From Candidatus Vondammii sp. HM_W22 (GTDB lineage: Bacteria; Pseudomonadota; Gammaproteobacteria; Chromatiales; Chromatiaceae), in NCBI RefSeq assembly GCF_022530855.2, contig NZ_CP099567.1, forward strand, positions 2,170,001 through 2,234,000: DNA of 64,000 bases. Direction: 5' to 3'. Shown in pieces: positions 1 to 12,044 of the stretch. A model generated the notes under the pieces. The model did not search any database. It was not told the origin of the DNA and saw only the letters and a program-made list of their open reading frames with translations. The translations under genes were made by a program, and so were the position numbers. Position 1 is the first letter of the stretch, and each line of letters begins with the position of its first letter.

Positions 1-536
1 GCGTATTGCGTTGCCTGGGTACTGGAGCGATAGCGGCATCTACAATCTGTCCCTTGCGAGCACTGAAGCCTGCTGCATCAATCCGGATCAACAGTTCTGA
101 AAAGAGTTTATCAACAAGGCCCCGTTCTCTCAGACGCTTACGATATACCCAAACCGTTTTAGCATCGGGTACCTTACCCTCCGGGCTCAGCCCAAGAAAA
201 CGACAAAAGCTATAGCGAGCCCGTATTTGGAACTCTGTTTGATCATCGTTCAGATTGAATAAATGCTGCAGAACCAACACTTTGAACATCAGTATCGCAT
301 CGTAAGGTGGACGCCACCTTTACTGGGATCACTATTTTTATAAACTGAGCCCAACAATACCCCAAAAGCCTTCTAGTCTACGGTCCTTTCCAGCTTTGGC
401 AGCGAGTCTCTCAACGGCTCAAGGACGTCAAATCAATCTTGATGATCAAAAAACTCGGTTGCATGGTTTTTATCAACGGTTGGTTGAATTGGTTACTAAC
501 TTGATCGCTGATTTGGCAGGTTTTTTAGAGGCTCCC
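1..536 (-). mobile_element. IS5-family transposase remnant, 5' part only (copy A, cut by window edge)
   Basis: Read on the minus strand this stretch encodes the N-terminal part of the same IS5-type transposase seen at 6968 (+) and near 36200 (-), beginning near 480 with residues like MQPSFFDHQD. The frame is broken: where the copy at 6968 reads VDWEVFG, this copy has a TAG in place of the Trp codon, followed by further frame changes. The outer end near 536 carries GGGAGCCTCTAA, also found at the end of the copy near 36300. The C-terminal half lies outside the window or is missing. It is a dead fragment; the family call rests on similarity to the other copies in the window. Confidence 0.7.
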
Positions 537-683
537 TAAACCCTAATAAACCTTTACATTGCGTAAATACTCAACAATGCCATGCAGGTATTTGCACACT
601 TTGAGAGAACCTATTGTATTCTCAGTGCTCCCTACCCTCATTCACACCGTTTTTCATACAGACCTCAGTGGAAAAATAGAATG

Positions 684-794
684 TTTTCGGACGATTATAA
701 TATTTGCGAAAAAAACCCTTTAACAATTCAAACCTTATGCTACCATCCATTTTAATTGCTCTCAAAAACAGAAAATAGGTCAATCGTCCGAAAA
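684..794. promoter_or_regulatory. sucA leader with a 13-bp perfect inverted repeat overlapping the start codon
   Basis: TTTTCGGACGATT at 684-696 is exactly complementary to AATCGTCCGAAAA at 782-794. The second arm ends on the A of the sucA ATG and fills the region where a ribosome binding site would lie; the nearest AGG-like sequence is about 15 bases upstream of the ATG. A TATAAT at 696-701 starts at the edge of the first arm but has no good -35 partner. The arms could pair in the mRNA and hide the start codon, or could be two copies of an operator. The repeat is seen directly; its function is inferred. Confidence 0.4.
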
Positions 795-3655
795 TGAGCG
801 CACCATTGGAATTATTACGTACCACATCTGCACTCTCTGGCGGCAATGCAGCCTTCATTGAAGGTCTCTATGAGCGTTTCTTACAAGACCCTAATAGCGT
901 CGATGAAGCCTGGAGGGCACACTTTGAGAACATACTGAAAGATTCAGCAAACGAGGCTCCTGATATTGCTCACGGACCCATCAGATCCAACTTTGCCCGT
1001 CTGGCCAGAGAGAAGCACCCCACTACTCGGATCAGCGCTGAAAGGATGTCCCCCGGAGCAGCTGAAAAGCAGGCAGTGGTATTACGCTTGATCAATGCTT
1101 GGCGAGTACGCGGACACCAGAATGCGACCCTTGACCCTCTGCAACTAAGAGAACGCGAGCAGGTACCTGATCTCGATCCCGGATTCCACCGCCTGAGTGA
1201 AACGGACATGGATACGGTATTCAACACCGGCTCGCTCTATGCGCCAGATCGCATGCCCCTGAGAGAGATCATCAAACTCGTCAAGGAGGTTTATGGCGAA
1301 AATGTCGGTTCCGAGTATATGCATATTACGGACACCCGGCAGAAGCGCTGGATTCAAAAGCGTGTGGAAGGCTACAGAACCAAAGCCGACCTGAATAAAG
1401 ACGAAAAACTCTGGCTTCTGACACTTCTGACGGCATCTGAAGGCCTAGATAAATACCTACATACCCGCTACGTCGGCCAGAAACGCTTCTCACTGGAAGG
1501 GGCTGAGTCACTGATCCCAATGCTGGATGAATTAATCCAGCGAGGCGGCGGCAGCGGGATCAGAGAAGTGGTCATCGGCATGGCACACCGCGGCCGCCTC
1601 AACGTCTTAACCAATATACTCGGCAAACCCCCGGCGGATCTGTTCGATGAGTTCGAAGGTAGAAAAACGCCGGAACACCATAAAAGCTCAGGTGATGTCA
1701 AATATCATCTTGGTTTTTCCACTGACATCGAAACGCCTGGCAACTTCACCCATGTAGTTCTGGGCTTCAACCCGTCCCACCTGGAGATCATCAGCCCGGT
1801 GGTTGAAGGCTCGGTACGAGCACGCCAACAGCGTCGCGGTGATCACACCGGCGATGAGGTTATACCAATTCTCATCCACGGCGATTCTGCGTTCGCCGGC
1901 CAAGGTGTCGTCATGGAGACACTTCAGATGTCCCAGGCACGGGGATACGCCACCGGCGGCAGTATACATATCGTCGTCAACAATCAGATCGGATTTACCA
2001 CCAGTAATCCAATGGACACCCGTTCAAGCCTCTACTGCACCGATGTGGCAAAAATGGTTCAGGCCCCGATTTTTCATGTTAATGGTGATGACCCTGAGGC
2101 GGTTATCTTCGTCACTGATCTTGCCCTGGATTTCCGCCAAAGATTCCATAAGGATGTGGTTATCGACCTCGTCTGCTATCGCCGACACGGCCATAACGAG
2201 GCAGATGAACCGGCGATGACTCAACCCCAGATGTATCAGAAAATCCGCCGGATGCCCACCACCCGCAGCAACTATTCCGACCAATTGATTGTCGAGGGTG
2301 TCATCACACCTGAACAGAGTCGGGAAATGGTGGAGGATTACCGCTCCTCACTGGAACAGAATTCAGTGGTATCTCGCCCCACGCTAGCAGATCTCAGCTT
2401 TCCTTATCACGTAGATTGGGCACCTTATCAACACGTTGGGTGGGAAGAACCTGCTGAGACGGCTATCGATGAAGAGAAGCTCTGCCAATTGGCGAAGGGG
2501 CTGCTGAGGGTGCCCGAAGGATTCGAACTTCACGGCCGAGTTTCCAAAATCATGCAGGACCGCCACAAAATGGCCTGTGGCGACCAGATGGTAGATTGGG
2601 GGTTTGGAGAACTTTTGGCCTACGCGTCACTCGTTGACAATGGCTATCCGGTCCGCCTCTCGGGACAAGACTGCGCCCGCGGCACATTTTCACACAGACA
2701 CTCGGTGCTGCATAATCAGATAGATGGAGAGATACACATCCCGCTGCAACATCTCTCTGATACCCAGGCTAATTTTGTCGTTATCGATTCCCTGCTCTCC
2801 GAAGAGGCGGTACTTGGATTTGAGTACGGGTACTCTTCTGCAGAACCGACAGCGCTGACTATCTGGGAAGCCCAGTTTGGTGATTTTGCCAATGGTGCCC
2901 AGGTTGTCATTGACCAGTTTATCAGCTCCGGCGGCTCCAAGTGGGGTCTCTACTGTGGGCTCGTCTTGTTCCTTCCCCACGGTTATGAGGGCCAGGGAGC
3001 AGAACACTCATCCGCCCGGCTGGAGCGCTATCTGCAACTCTGCGCAGAACACAACATGCAGGTCTGCATTCCCACCACACCCGCCCAGGTTTTCCATATG
3101 TTAAGGCGCCAAATGGTGAGGCCGATGCGCAAGCCACTTATTGTAATGACACCAAAAAGCCTGCTGCGCCATCGCCTGGCCACTTCGTCACTGAATGAGT
3201 TTACCAAAGGCGAATTTCAACCGGTGATTGGCGAAGTGGATGACCTAGACCCAAGAGAGGTTGAGCACATCGTAGTCTGCTCGGGAAAACTCTACTATGA
3301 GTTGCTCGAGGCACGCAAAACGCGAGGACTGAGCAACGTAGCCATCATCCGTCTGGAACAGATCTACCCTTTCCCTCAGGATCAGTTCGATAAGGCCACC
3401 GAAAACTACACCCAGGCCAACAAGCTGATCTGGTGTCAGGAAGAGCCACAAAACCAGGGGGCATGGGACCAGATAAAACACCGTCTCTATAACCAGCTGG
3501 GTGAAGGCAAAAAAACCCATTATGTCGGTCGGCCTTCAGCTGCTGCGCCTGCCGTGGGCTTCTACCACATACATGCAAAACAGCAAGAAATCCTAATCGA
3601 CGAAGCCCTCTCCGGGCTCATCAACCAATCCATGAACCCCAGGATGCCTACATAA
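794..3655 (+). CDS. sucA: 2-oxoglutarate dehydrogenase E1 component
   Basis: Thiamine-diphosphate-dependent E1 subunit of the 2-oxoglutarate dehydrogenase complex of the TCA cycle; it decarboxylates 2-oxoglutarate and passes the succinyl group to the lipoyl arm of SucB. The 953-residue product is close to the family's usual 930-950. Typical family segments are visible: [11 protein letters not shown] (about residue 263), GDSAFAGQG (about 364) and [11 protein letters not shown] (about 463). The ATG at 794 gives the usual N-terminus with an early [11 protein letters not shown] segment. sucB follows after only two bases, so the two are co-transcribed. No lpd (E3) gene follows. The leader carries an unusual inverted repeat that overlaps the start codon. 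Confidence 0.97.
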   Translation: MSAPLELLRTTSALSGGNAAFIEGLYERFLQDPNSVDEAWRAHFENILKDSANEAPDIAHGPIRSNFARLAREKHPTTRISAERMSPGAAEKQAVVLRLINAWRVRGHQNATLDPLQLREREQVPDLDPGFHRLSETDMDTVFNTGSLYAPDRMPLREIIKLVKEVYGENVGSEYMHITDTRQKRWIQKRVEGYRTKADLNKDEKLWLLTLLTASEGLDKYLHTRYVGQKRFSLEGAESLIPMLDELIQRGGGSGIREVVIGMAHRGRLNVLTNILGKPPADLFDEFEGRKTPEHHKSSGDVKYHLGFSTDIETPGNFTHVVLGFNPSHLEIISPVVEGSVRARQQRRGDHTGDEVIPILIHGDSAFAGQGVVMETLQMSQARGYATGGSIHIVVNNQIGFTTSNPMDTRSSLYCTDVAKMVQAPIFHVNGDDPEAVIFVTDLALDFRQRFHKDVVIDLVCYRRHGHNEADEPAMTQPQMYQKIRRMPTTRSNYSDQLIVEGVITPEQSREMVEDYRSSLEQNSVVSRPTLADLSFPYHVDWAPYQHVGWEEPAETAIDEEKLCQLAKGLLRVPEGFELHGRVSKIMQDRHKMACGDQMVDWGFGELLAYASLVDNGYPVRLSGQDCARGTFSHRHSVLHNQIDGEIHIPLQHLSDTQANFVVIDSLLSEEAVLGFEYGYSSAEPTALTIWEAQFGDFANGAQVVIDQFISSGGSKWGLYCGLVLFLPHGYEGQGAEHSSARLERYLQLCAEHNMQVCIPTTPAQVFHMLRRQMVRPMRKPLIVMTPKSLLRHRLATSSLNEFTKGEFQPVIGEVDDLDPREVEHIVVCSGKLYYELLEARKTRGLSNVAIIRLEQIYPFPQDQFDKATENYTQANKLIWCQEEPQNQGAWDQIKHRLYNQLGEGKKTHYVGRPSAAAPAVGFYHIHAKQQEILIDEALSGLINQSMNPRMPT

Positions 3656-3657
3656 TC

Positions 3658-4875
<1,218 letters not shown>

Positions 4876-4980
4876 CCCCGATGATACTTACCTTAGTGTC
4901 CATCCAGAGGCCACCAATAAAAGGATCGCAGAGGGTTTCTTTGCTTTTCAATAACGCCACACAAATGTTGACAGCAAGTT

Positions 4981-5117
4981 ATGGAGCGTCCACTTCCATG
5001 AAGTGTAGTTGGCAGGGATGCCAACTTCAAGCGTACATAGAGGTATTCACAGCGTCTCTTGGCAGTGAACTCGCCATGACCTCTAACCACAGATTTATTG
5101 AGAACTTACATCGCAAA
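4981..5117. repeat. Structured dispersed repeat, copy 1
   Basis: This intergenic block shares a core with 13913-14005. Both contain TATTCACAGCGTC followed by CTTGG, then a purine-rich stretch and ACTC.CCAT, and both then contain TTGAGAACT and CAAAGTT. In the opposite orientation it reads GACGCTGTGAATAC, then TGTACGCTT, then a small hairpin TTGGCA/TGCCAA. No reading frame runs through it. It appears to belong to a family of intergenic palindromic repeats; similar GACGC.GTGAATAC elements are widespread in gammaproteobacteria as far as I recall, though I cannot name the family with certainty. Confidence 0.6.
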
Positions 5118-5129
5118 GTTATATCTTAA

Positions 5130-5288
5130 ACAGCCTCTGATTAATTCTGGATCGGATAGATGACGAGTTAAAATCTTCCGGATCAAGGCGGAAATTGCCG
5201 ATAATAGCTGGCTATTGCCAAGATTTTCAACGCAGAGCCGGGAGATTTCAGCCATCAGACACCGATTCATGAATTGATCAGAGGCTCC
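5130..5288. mobile_element. MITE-like element, 159 bp, with TTAA target duplication
   Basis: The ends are inverted repeats: ACAGCCTCTGATTAATTC on the left and, read in reverse complement, GGAGCCTCTGATCAATTC on the right, which match at 15 of 18 positions. TTAA directly flanks both sides (5126-5129 and 5289-5292), which fits the four-base YTAR target of IS5-type elements. No coding potential is present. The AGCCTCT end motif also occurs at the ends of the IS5-family remnants near 536 and 36295, so this may be a non-autonomous derivative of that element. It lies between sucB and the fumarase gene. Confidence 0.6.
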
Positions 5289-5392
5289 TTAAATTGAGCA
5301 CCCAGACAGTTTGTAGTGAAACCATTGCACCCGCCTCTCTATCCTTATAAGGTTTATCCAGCCGAAATAAACTCACATAACGCCGGGACCAG

Positions 5393-6904
5393 ATGATGAC
5401 TACGATCAGACAGGATGACCTTATCCAGAGTATTGTCGATGCACTGCAGTATATCTCCTACTACCACCCGGTGGATTACATCCAGGCCCTGACCAAGGCG
5501 TGGGAGAGGGAGGCATCAGTTGCAGCAAAAGATGCCATGGCCCAGATCCTGGTCAACTCACGGATGTGCGCTGAAGGACACCGGCCCATTTGCCAGGATA
5601 CAGGCATGGTGGTGGCCTTCATCAATGTCGGTATGGAGGTTCGCTGGGATACCCGGATGAGCCTGGAAGAGATGGTGAATGAGGGTGTCCGTCAAGCTTA
5701 TAACCACCCGGACAATGTGCTGCGCGCATCGGTTGTGCGCGACCCTGCCGGAGAGCGAATCAACACCCGTGACAATACACCCGCAGTGATTCATACCCGC
5801 CTAGTTCCTGGAGATAAGGTAGAGATCAAGCTGGCGGCCAAAGGGGGCGGATCTGAGAACAAATCACGTTTCACTGTACTCAACCCATCCGGCAGTCTGG
5901 TGGATTGGGTTCTCGATGTGATGCCGACTCTGGGGGCTGGCTGGTGCCCGCCCGGCATGTTGGGAATCGGTATCGGCGGCTCTGCTGAAAAGGCGATGCT
6001 GCTGGCCAAAGAGTCATTAATGGAACCGATTGATATCCATGAACTCCAAGCACGAGGGCCAGCCAACCGCACTGAAGAGCTGCGCCTGGAGCTGTTTGAA
6101 AAGGTCAATGCACTCGGTATAGGCGCACAAGGACTTGGCGGCCTAACCACAGTCCTTGACGTCAAGATCAGTGATTACCCCACCCATGCCGCCTCACTTC
6201 CAGTTGCGCTGATCCCCAACTGTGCTGCCACCCGTCACATAGAGTTTACTCTGGATGGGAGCGGACCTGCTGAACTGCAACCACCCGGACCGGAAGATTG
6301 GCCCGAGGTAACCTGGGAGGCATCAGCCGGTGCCCATCGGGTTGATCTGGACAGCATTACCAAAGAGCAGATCGCCAGTTGGAAACCCGGAGACCGTATT
6401 CTGCTCTCGGGTAAACTGCTGACCGGCAGGGATGCAGCACATAAGCGCATTCAGGGACTGCTCTCCAAGGGAGAGCCATTACCTGACGGAGTCGATTTCA
6501 ATGGCCGTTTTATCTACTACGTGGGCCCAGTTGATCCTGTAGGAGATGAAGTCGTCGGACCTGCCGGCCCCACTACCGCCACCCGTATGGATAAATTTAC
6601 CGATATGATGCTGGGTGACACCGGCCTGATCGGCATGGTGGGCAAGGCGGAGCGTGGTCCTGCCGCACGCGAATCGATCAAACAACACGGCGCTGTTTAT
6701 CTGATGGCCGTAGGTGGTGCAGCCTACTTGGTCGCCAAGGCGGTCCGCTCATCACGTATAGTCACTTTTGAAGATCTCGGGATGGAGGCTATCCGCGAGC
6801 TTGAGGTAAAGGATATGCCCGTGACCGTCGCCGTTGATAGCCGGGGTGAGTCGGTACACGAAAGTGGCCCGGCGGAATGGAAAATCACGATTGGCAAGAT
6901 GTAA
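5393..6904 (+). CDS. fumA: Class I (iron-sulfur) fumarate hydratase
   Basis: Oxygen-sensitive [4Fe-4S] fumarase interconverting fumarate and malate in the TCA cycle. The 503-residue protein has the fused alpha and beta halves of the class I family. Candidate cluster ligands are in CAEGHRPICQDTG (about residue 58) and NCAATRH (about 280), and the beta half begins around residue 320 with GDRILLSGKLLTGRDAAHKR. It is somewhat shorter than the E. coli FumA/FumB proteins (about 548) but within the range of single-chain class I enzymes. The start is either the ATG at 5393 or the adjacent ATG at 5396. It stands alone between repeats and an IS5 remnant, probably as its own transcription unit. Confidence 0.92.
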   Translation: MMTTIRQDDLIQSIVDALQYISYYHPVDYIQALTKAWEREASVAAKDAMAQILVNSRMCAEGHRPICQDTGMVVAFINVGMEVRWDTRMSLEEMVNEGVRQAYNHPDNVLRASVVRDPAGERINTRDNTPAVIHTRLVPGDKVEIKLAAKGGGSENKSRFTVLNPSGSLVDWVLDVMPTLGAGWCPPGMLGIGIGGSAEKAMLLAKESLMEPIDIHELQARGPANRTEELRLELFEKVNALGIGAQGLGGLTTVLDVKISDYPTHAASLPVALIPNCAATRHIEFTLDGSGPAELQPPGPEDWPEVTWEASAGAHRVDLDSITKEQIASWKPGDRILLSGKLLTGRDAAHKRIQGLLSKGEPLPDGVDFNGRFIYYVGPVDPVGDEVVGPAGPTTATRMDKFTDMMLGDTGLIGMVGKAERGPAARESIKQHGAVYLMAVGGAAYLVAKAVRSSRIVTFEDLGMEAIRELEVKDMPVTVAVDSRGESVHESGPAEWKITIGKM

Positions 6905-6905
6905 G

Positions 6906-7605
6906 CTAAGAGATCATCTACAAACCTTCCAAAACTAGCGATATATAGTGACCAATTCAACCAACCATTGATAAAAGCCGTGCAGCCAAGTTTTTTTGAT
7001 CATCAAGACCGACTTGAGCTCCTTGAGCAACTGGGAGATTCGCTGCTAAGGCTGGAAAGGACCGTAGACTGGGAGGTTTTCGGGTATTGTTGGGCTCAAG
7101 TTTATAAAAACAGTGATCCCAGTAAAGGTGGGCGTCCACCTTACGATGCAGTGCTGATGTTCAATCTGTCTGGTGATCAAACAGAGTTCCAAATACGGGA
7201 TCCCTATAGCTTTTGTCATTTTCTCGGGCTGAGCCCGGAAGGTAAGGTGCCCGATGCCAAAACAGTTTGGGTATATCGTGAGCGCCTGAAAGGACGAGGT
7301 CTTGTTGATAAACCCTTTTCAGAGCTGTTGGTCCAGATTGGTGCAGCAGACTTCAGTGCTCGCAAGGGACAGACTGTAGATGCTGCCATCCTTCCAGTAC
7401 CCAAGCAACATAATACACGAGAGGAAAATAGGCAGATCAAAGCCGGGGATAGCCCTGGCGTGGGGTGATAACAAACATCGCCAGAAGGATGTTGAAGCCC
7501 GCTGGACCATGAAGCATGGCAAAACCCACGATGGGTATAAAAGCCACATCAGCATAGACCGGAGGCACAAGGCCATTCGCAAGTACGCCACCTCACGTGA
7601 AGTGA
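6906..7605 (+). mobile_element. IS5-family transposase remnant (copy B), truncated
   Basis: From 6968 the sequence encodes the N-terminal two thirds of an IS5-type transposase (MIKAVQPSFFDHQD, RDPYSFCHFLGLSPEGK, VDAAILPVPKQ). Compared with the copy near 36000, about nine residues are missing after DAVLMF (in-frame deletion). A frameshift near 7430 moves the reading to another frame (DNKHRQKDVEARW, YKSHISIDRRHK), and the transposase is cut at about 7605 (IRKYATS), where IS30 sequence begins. The C-terminal catalytic part is therefore missing. The outer end (about 6906) is degenerate compared with copies A and C. Confidence 0.75.
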
Positions 7606-8405
7606 AACGCAATGGTCGACTCACGGCCTGTTATCGGAATGAGTTTGCACAGAAACGTGCGATGGCTCGATGCAAGAAACCGAGACACTCTCTCAGGCGA
7701 TCACATAAAAATCCTGCATTATGTCATCAAGCGGTTACGGGAGGATTGGTCACCGAAAACAATGGCTGGACGCCTCAGGCTGGATCACCCTCGAAGTGCA
7801 TGTCTGCTGATTAGCCCAGAAGGTATCTATCGATGGGTGTACGAGGATGCTGCACAAGGCAGTTCTTTGTACCAACATCTACTGAGGCGGCACGAAAAGC
7901 GCCGAAAATAGCAGCAATACGGGATTAGACGTGGTTTGATGCCCCATCGTGTCAGCATCCATGATCTCGTCCTTGAGTGTAGGCAACCATCGTCGCTTTG
8001 GCCACTGGGAAGGCGATAGTGTTGAGGGAGCTAAGAGCTCAGGTGGCATTGCAACCCATGTGGAAAGAAAGAGCCGCGTACTGGCTACCGCTAAACTGAG
8101 CGACAAATCGGCAGATACTTTTTATCTGGCGACAACAACTGCCTTCATGGTCACACCGGAGAAATGGCGTAAAACCCTAACGGTTGATAACGGTAAAGAA
8201 TGTGCCCAGCTCAAGAAAATTGAAGAGGCCACAAGCATGAATATTTACTTTGCCGATCTTTATTCCCCCTGGCAATGGGGCACCAATGAAAATACCAATG
8301 GGCTACTACGTCATTACTTCCCTAAAGGGATCGATTGGAGAAAAGATCACTGATCTAATGCTTTCAACGGCGGTGGAAAAGCTCGACAATCGACCTCGGA
8401 GATAG
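7606..8405 (+). mobile_element. IS30-family transposase remnant, frameshifted
   Basis: The region encodes recognisable parts of an IS30 transposase in two frames. About 7612-7911 gives the DNA-binding part (LREDWSPKTMAGRLRLDHP and SPEGIYRWVYEDAAQG) and ends at a TAG; 7949-8353 gives the catalytic part with GHWEGDSVEGA, LTVDNGKE and SPWQWGTNENTNGLLR, the three DDE regions. The first helix-turn-helix part is missing because the element joins directly to the IS5 remnant. A second, independent IS30 fragment with the same catalytic motif is at 18154. The element is inactive. Confidence 0.75.
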
Positions 8406-9298
8406 AGCCTGTAAAGTTTTCTATGTAACAGCCAGGGTTAAATATATTCCGCTAAGCGTTCTTCGAACTCAATCATAAATCTATTCAGTGCTGGTTTCCA
8501 ATGACGGATCGGCATTGTCCACTTTTTCGATGCGGCCTGAATTGCCAGGTGGATTACCTTCTTCGCCGGGTCATCGGTTGGAAACAACTTCCGCTTTTTG
8601 ATCGCTTTGCGAATGACGCTGTTCAGCGACTAATGGTGTTGTTCGTGCAGATCACTTTTCGTCTATCCTCCGGGTAGTTGAACAGCGTGTTGAGATTCTG
8701 CCAATGGGCACTCCAGGAGCGGCTCATCCGGGGGTGTTTGTTGTCCCATCGGTCAGAGGATTTATCCAGCGCCGGTAAGGCTTCTTCCCCGGTGATGGGC
8801 TGGTAACTCTTTTTCAAATCAGCCGCCACAGGCTTGTAGTCTTTCCAGGGCACCTACTTCATCGAGTTCCGTAGCATATGCACAATACACAGCTGGACAT
8901 TCGGGAAAGCCGTGTTGATTGCATCAGGAAAGCCCTTCAAGCCATCGTCACAGGCAATCAAAATATCCTTCACACCGCGATTCTGAAGCTCTGTCAGCAG
9001 GTTCAGCCAGAACTTGGCATCCTCATTCTCCGACAGCCACATCCCCGATAATTCCTTGTGGCCTTCCAGGTTAACGCCCAAAGCGAGGTAAATTGCTTTG
9101 TTGATCACTTTCTTGTCTTGCCGGATTTTAACGACAATGCTGTCCAGATAAACAATAGGCTGAATCGCATCCAGGGGGCGAGATTGCCATTCGACAACCT
9201 GTTCGATAACCGCATCAGTAACTTTGGATATGAGTGTGGCGGAGGCATCGGCTCCGTATTTCCTTCAATATCGTGGCGATTTCGCGGGTCGTCATTAG
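8406..9298 (-). mobile_element. IS256-family remnant 1 (C-terminal two thirds)
   Basis: On the minus strand, two pieces (9108-8854 and 8853-8623) encode IS256 transposase segments KAIYLALGVNLEGHKELSGMWL, GVKDILIACDDGLKGFPDAI and SRSWSAHWQNLNTLFNYPED, in a nearly identical form to the copy at 10345-12556. A TAG replaces the Tyr codon of MKYVPWKDY (near 8853) and the frame breaks again after VICTNN. The 5' part is cut at about 9298, where an IS1595 element begins. The downstream flank (8420-8620) still matches the 3' part of the second copy, so this is a truncated, dead duplicate. The run of more than 20 residues is split across family-conserved blocks. Confidence 0.75.
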
Positions 9299-10344
9299 AG
9301 ACTGTTCAAAATATTGCCTAATTACCTACCAGGCTCAGCTATTGAGCCAGTGGTTATTGCATAATATAACCCACTTAATATAGAGGGTTTTATATCATGC
9401 CGAAAAATACAGTGCAGTTTCAAAAAGGTCCTAGTTTGCACGAATTTATTGAAAAACATGGTTCTGAAGAGCAATGCCAACAAGCATTGTACCAACTGCG
9501 TTGGCCTACCGGATATATATGTCCTGAGTGTGGCAACACAACAGGTTGTGAACTCAAAAGCCGTAAGATATATCAGTACCACAAATGCCGCCACCAAAGC
9601 TCCCTGACTGCTGGCACCATCTTTCACGGCACCAAGCTGCCGTTGAAGAAGTGGTTTCTGGCCATCTATTTGTTGACTCAGCGTAAAAAGAGTACTTCTG
9701 CCTTGCAACTGTCCCGTGAAATTGGTGTGAACTACAATACAGCCTGGAAGCTCAAGCACAAACTGGTGCAGGTGATGATGGAACGTCAGAGTCAAAAAAA
9801 CTGGCTGGTCGCATCGAGATGGATGATGCCTGTATTGGTGGTGAGAAACCGGGAAAGCGTGGGCGAGGGTCTCGTAATAAAATCCCTTTCGTGGCAGCTA
9901 TTGAGACGACGCAAGACGGCAGGCCAATGAAGATCCAACTGCGTCGGCTCCGCGGTTTTCAGAGTGCGGAGATCGCTCGATATGCCAGATCCAGTCTGTG
10001 TGCCGGCAGCACAGTTCTTTCTGATGGGCTCTACTGCTTCAGAGCAGTTACAGATGCTGGATGTAATCGTATGCCTATCGTCACTGGCGGTGGGCGAAAG
10101 TATACCCAGCTCTCCACCTTTAAATGACTGAATACCATGCTTGGTAATATCAAGAATGCTTTGCAGGGAACCTTTCATGCTATTCGTAAAAAACACGTAC
10201 CTCGTTATCTCGCCAAGTTTGAATATCGCTTTAATCGCCGGTTTAATCTTCCGGCTATGATTGAACGATTGCTCTGCGTCGCGTTACGTACACCACCGAT
10301 GCCTTATCCCCTCCTGAGGATGGCTGAGGTTTATGGGTAATCAG
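9299..10344 (+). mobile_element. IS1595-family element, transposase frameshifted
   Basis: The transposase begins at 9397. Its N-terminus has a zinc ribbon (YICPECGNTTGC, then CRH where a CxxC partner is expected), followed by the ISXO2-type region (LPLKKWFLAIYLLTQ, IGVNYNTAWKLKHKL). The frame shifts at about 9810 to continue as MDDACIGGEKPGKRGRGSRN, is stopped by a TGA at 10125 in place of Trp, and resumes at 10137 with GTFHAIRKKHVPRYLAKFEY up to 10340. The element is therefore not functional as written. It separates two IS256 copies and probably inserted into one of them. Confidence 0.75.
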
Positions 10345-11072
10345 GTAAATCTATTCAGTGCTAGTTTCCAATGACGGATCGGCATTGTCCACTTTCTCGA
10401 TGCGGCCTGAATTGCTAGGTGGATTACCTTCTTCGCCGAGTCATCGGTTGGAAACAACTTCCGCTTTTTAATCGCTTTGCGAATGACGCTGTTCAGCGAC
10501 TCAATGGCGTTGTTCGTGTAGATCACTTTTCGTATGTTATCCGGGTAGTTGAACAGCGTGTTCAGGTTCTACCAATGGGCACGCCAGGAGCGGCTGATCC
10601 GGGGGTACTTGTTGTCCCATCGGTCAGAGAATTTATCCAGCGCCAATAAGGCTTCTTCCTCGGTGATGGACTGGTAAATATTTTTCAAATCAGCCGTGAC
10701 AGGCTTGTAGTCTTTCCAAGGCACGTACTTCATCGAATTCCGTACCATATGCACGATACAGAGCTGGATCTGGGTGTCCGGAAAGGCCGTGTTGATGGCA
10801 TCAGGAAAGCCTTTTAAGCCATCGACACAGGCAATCAAAATATCCTTCACACCGCGGTTTTGAAGCTCTGTCAACACGTTCAGCCTGAATTTGGCCCCCT
10901 CATTCTCCGATAGCCACATCCCTAATAATTCCTTGTAGCCTTCCAGGTTAACGCCCAGAGCGAGGTAAATCGCTTTGTTGATCACTTTCTTGTCTTGCCG
11001 GATTTTAACGACAATGCAGTCCAGATAAACAACAGGATAAATCGCATCCAGGGGGCGAGATTGCCATTCAAC

Positions 11073-12044
11073 GGTAATCCCCCCATTTTCAGCTGCGCAC
11101 AAAAGTAGAGCTTATGCGGCTTGCGCCAACTTCTGATACGGGGTTATTCCTCCAATGGCCATGTTTGGCCGCTCTGTATTGTAGCGCCACAACCATTGAG
11201 TGGCGGTGTGCTGGGCATACTCGATCGACTCAAAGAGATGCTGGTTCAGCCATTCATGTCGAACTGTTCTGTTAAAACGCTCCACGTACGCGTTCTGTTG
11301 CGGGTTGCCGGGCTGGATATAGTGTAACTTAATCCACTGTTTCTCTGCCCACTCCATCAGTTGACCACTGATTAGTTCGGGACCATTGTCGCAGCGAATG
11401 GAATTTAGCTTGCCTCGCCACTCGATGATCTGTTCCAGTGCACGAATGACACGCACTGCCGGTAACGAGAAGTCCACCTCAATACCCAGCCCCTCACGAT
11501 TGTAGTCGTCGATGACATTGAACGTCCTGAAGCTACGGCCATCGGCCAGGCTGTCATGCATAAAATCCATCGACCACATGATGTTAATTTGACGAGGTAC
11601 AGCTAGCGCATCCGGCACGTCGCGCTTCAATCGACGTTTGAGCTTGATCCGCAGGTTCAGCTCAAACTCCCTGTATATGCGGTATACACGTTTATGATTG
11701 TAGGGGTAACCCTTCACATTGCGCAGGTACAAATAGCACAACCCGAAACCCCAGGTTCGATTGGTCATCGTCAATCGGAGTAACCAATCTGCAATCAGTG
11801 CGTTGTCGCTCGAATGCTTGGCCTGATAGCGATAGCAGGTCTCGCTGATACAGAATGCACGACAAGCCAGGCGTACCGACACGCCATCCTGCGTAGCTGT
11901 GATCTTGGCCATCTCCTTGCGACGAGATGGCCTTACCACTTTTTGCCAGGGCCTTGAATCTTGATGTCTTCATGCAGAATCTCCTGCGTTCATATTACGA
12001 GAAAATTCTACTTTTGGCGTCAGCTACTTCCCGGGGGGATTACC
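11073..12044 (-). mobile_element. IS3-family element inserted into IS256 copy 2, 4-bp target duplication CAAC
   Basis: The boundaries are clear. The ends are GGTAATCCCCCC and its inverted match GGGGGGATTACC, and the four bases CAAC directly flank both sides (11069-11072 and 12045-12048). Removing the element restores the IS256 sequence, which matches remnant 1 across the join. The element is 972 bp, shorter than a normal IS3 member, because most of orfA is deleted: the first codons (MKTSRF) are fused directly to what looks like the orfA tail. orfB is complete, so this copy may have moved recently or been mobilised in trans. Confidence 0.85.
11112..11939 (-). CDS. IS3-family transposase OrfB
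   Basis: Catalytic integrase-type subunit of an IS3 element, 275 residues with no internal stop. The rve-type DDE core is visible: WSMDFMHD (first Asp, about residue 122), [10 protein letters not shown] (second Asp, about 182) and [15 protein letters not shown] (Glu, about 219). The start at 11939 is a GTG; the usual way to express OrfB is frameshifting from OrfA, which here is nearly deleted, so production of a full OrfAB transposase is unlikely. It is the only intact transposase frame in the 6.9-13.5 kb IS pile. Confidence 0.85.
   Translation of the reverse strand: MVRPSRRKEMAKITATQDGVSVRLACRAFCISETCYRYQAKHSSDNALIADWLLRLTMTNRTWGFGLCYLYLRNVKGYPYNHKRVYRIYREFELNLRIKLKRRLKRDVPDALAVPRQINIMWSMDFMHDSLADGRSFRTFNVIDDYNREGLGIEVDFSLPAVRVIRALEQIIEWRGKLNSIRCDNGPELISGQLMEWAEKQWIKLHYIQPGNPQQNAYVERFNRTVRHEWLNQHLFESIEYAQHTATQWLWRYNTERPNMAIGGITPYQKLAQAA

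Noticed and set aside
4876-5392. lpd (E3) gene expected after sucB
   Set aside because: The gap holds only repeats and a MITE; no flavoprotein sequence is present, so E3 must be encoded elsewhere.
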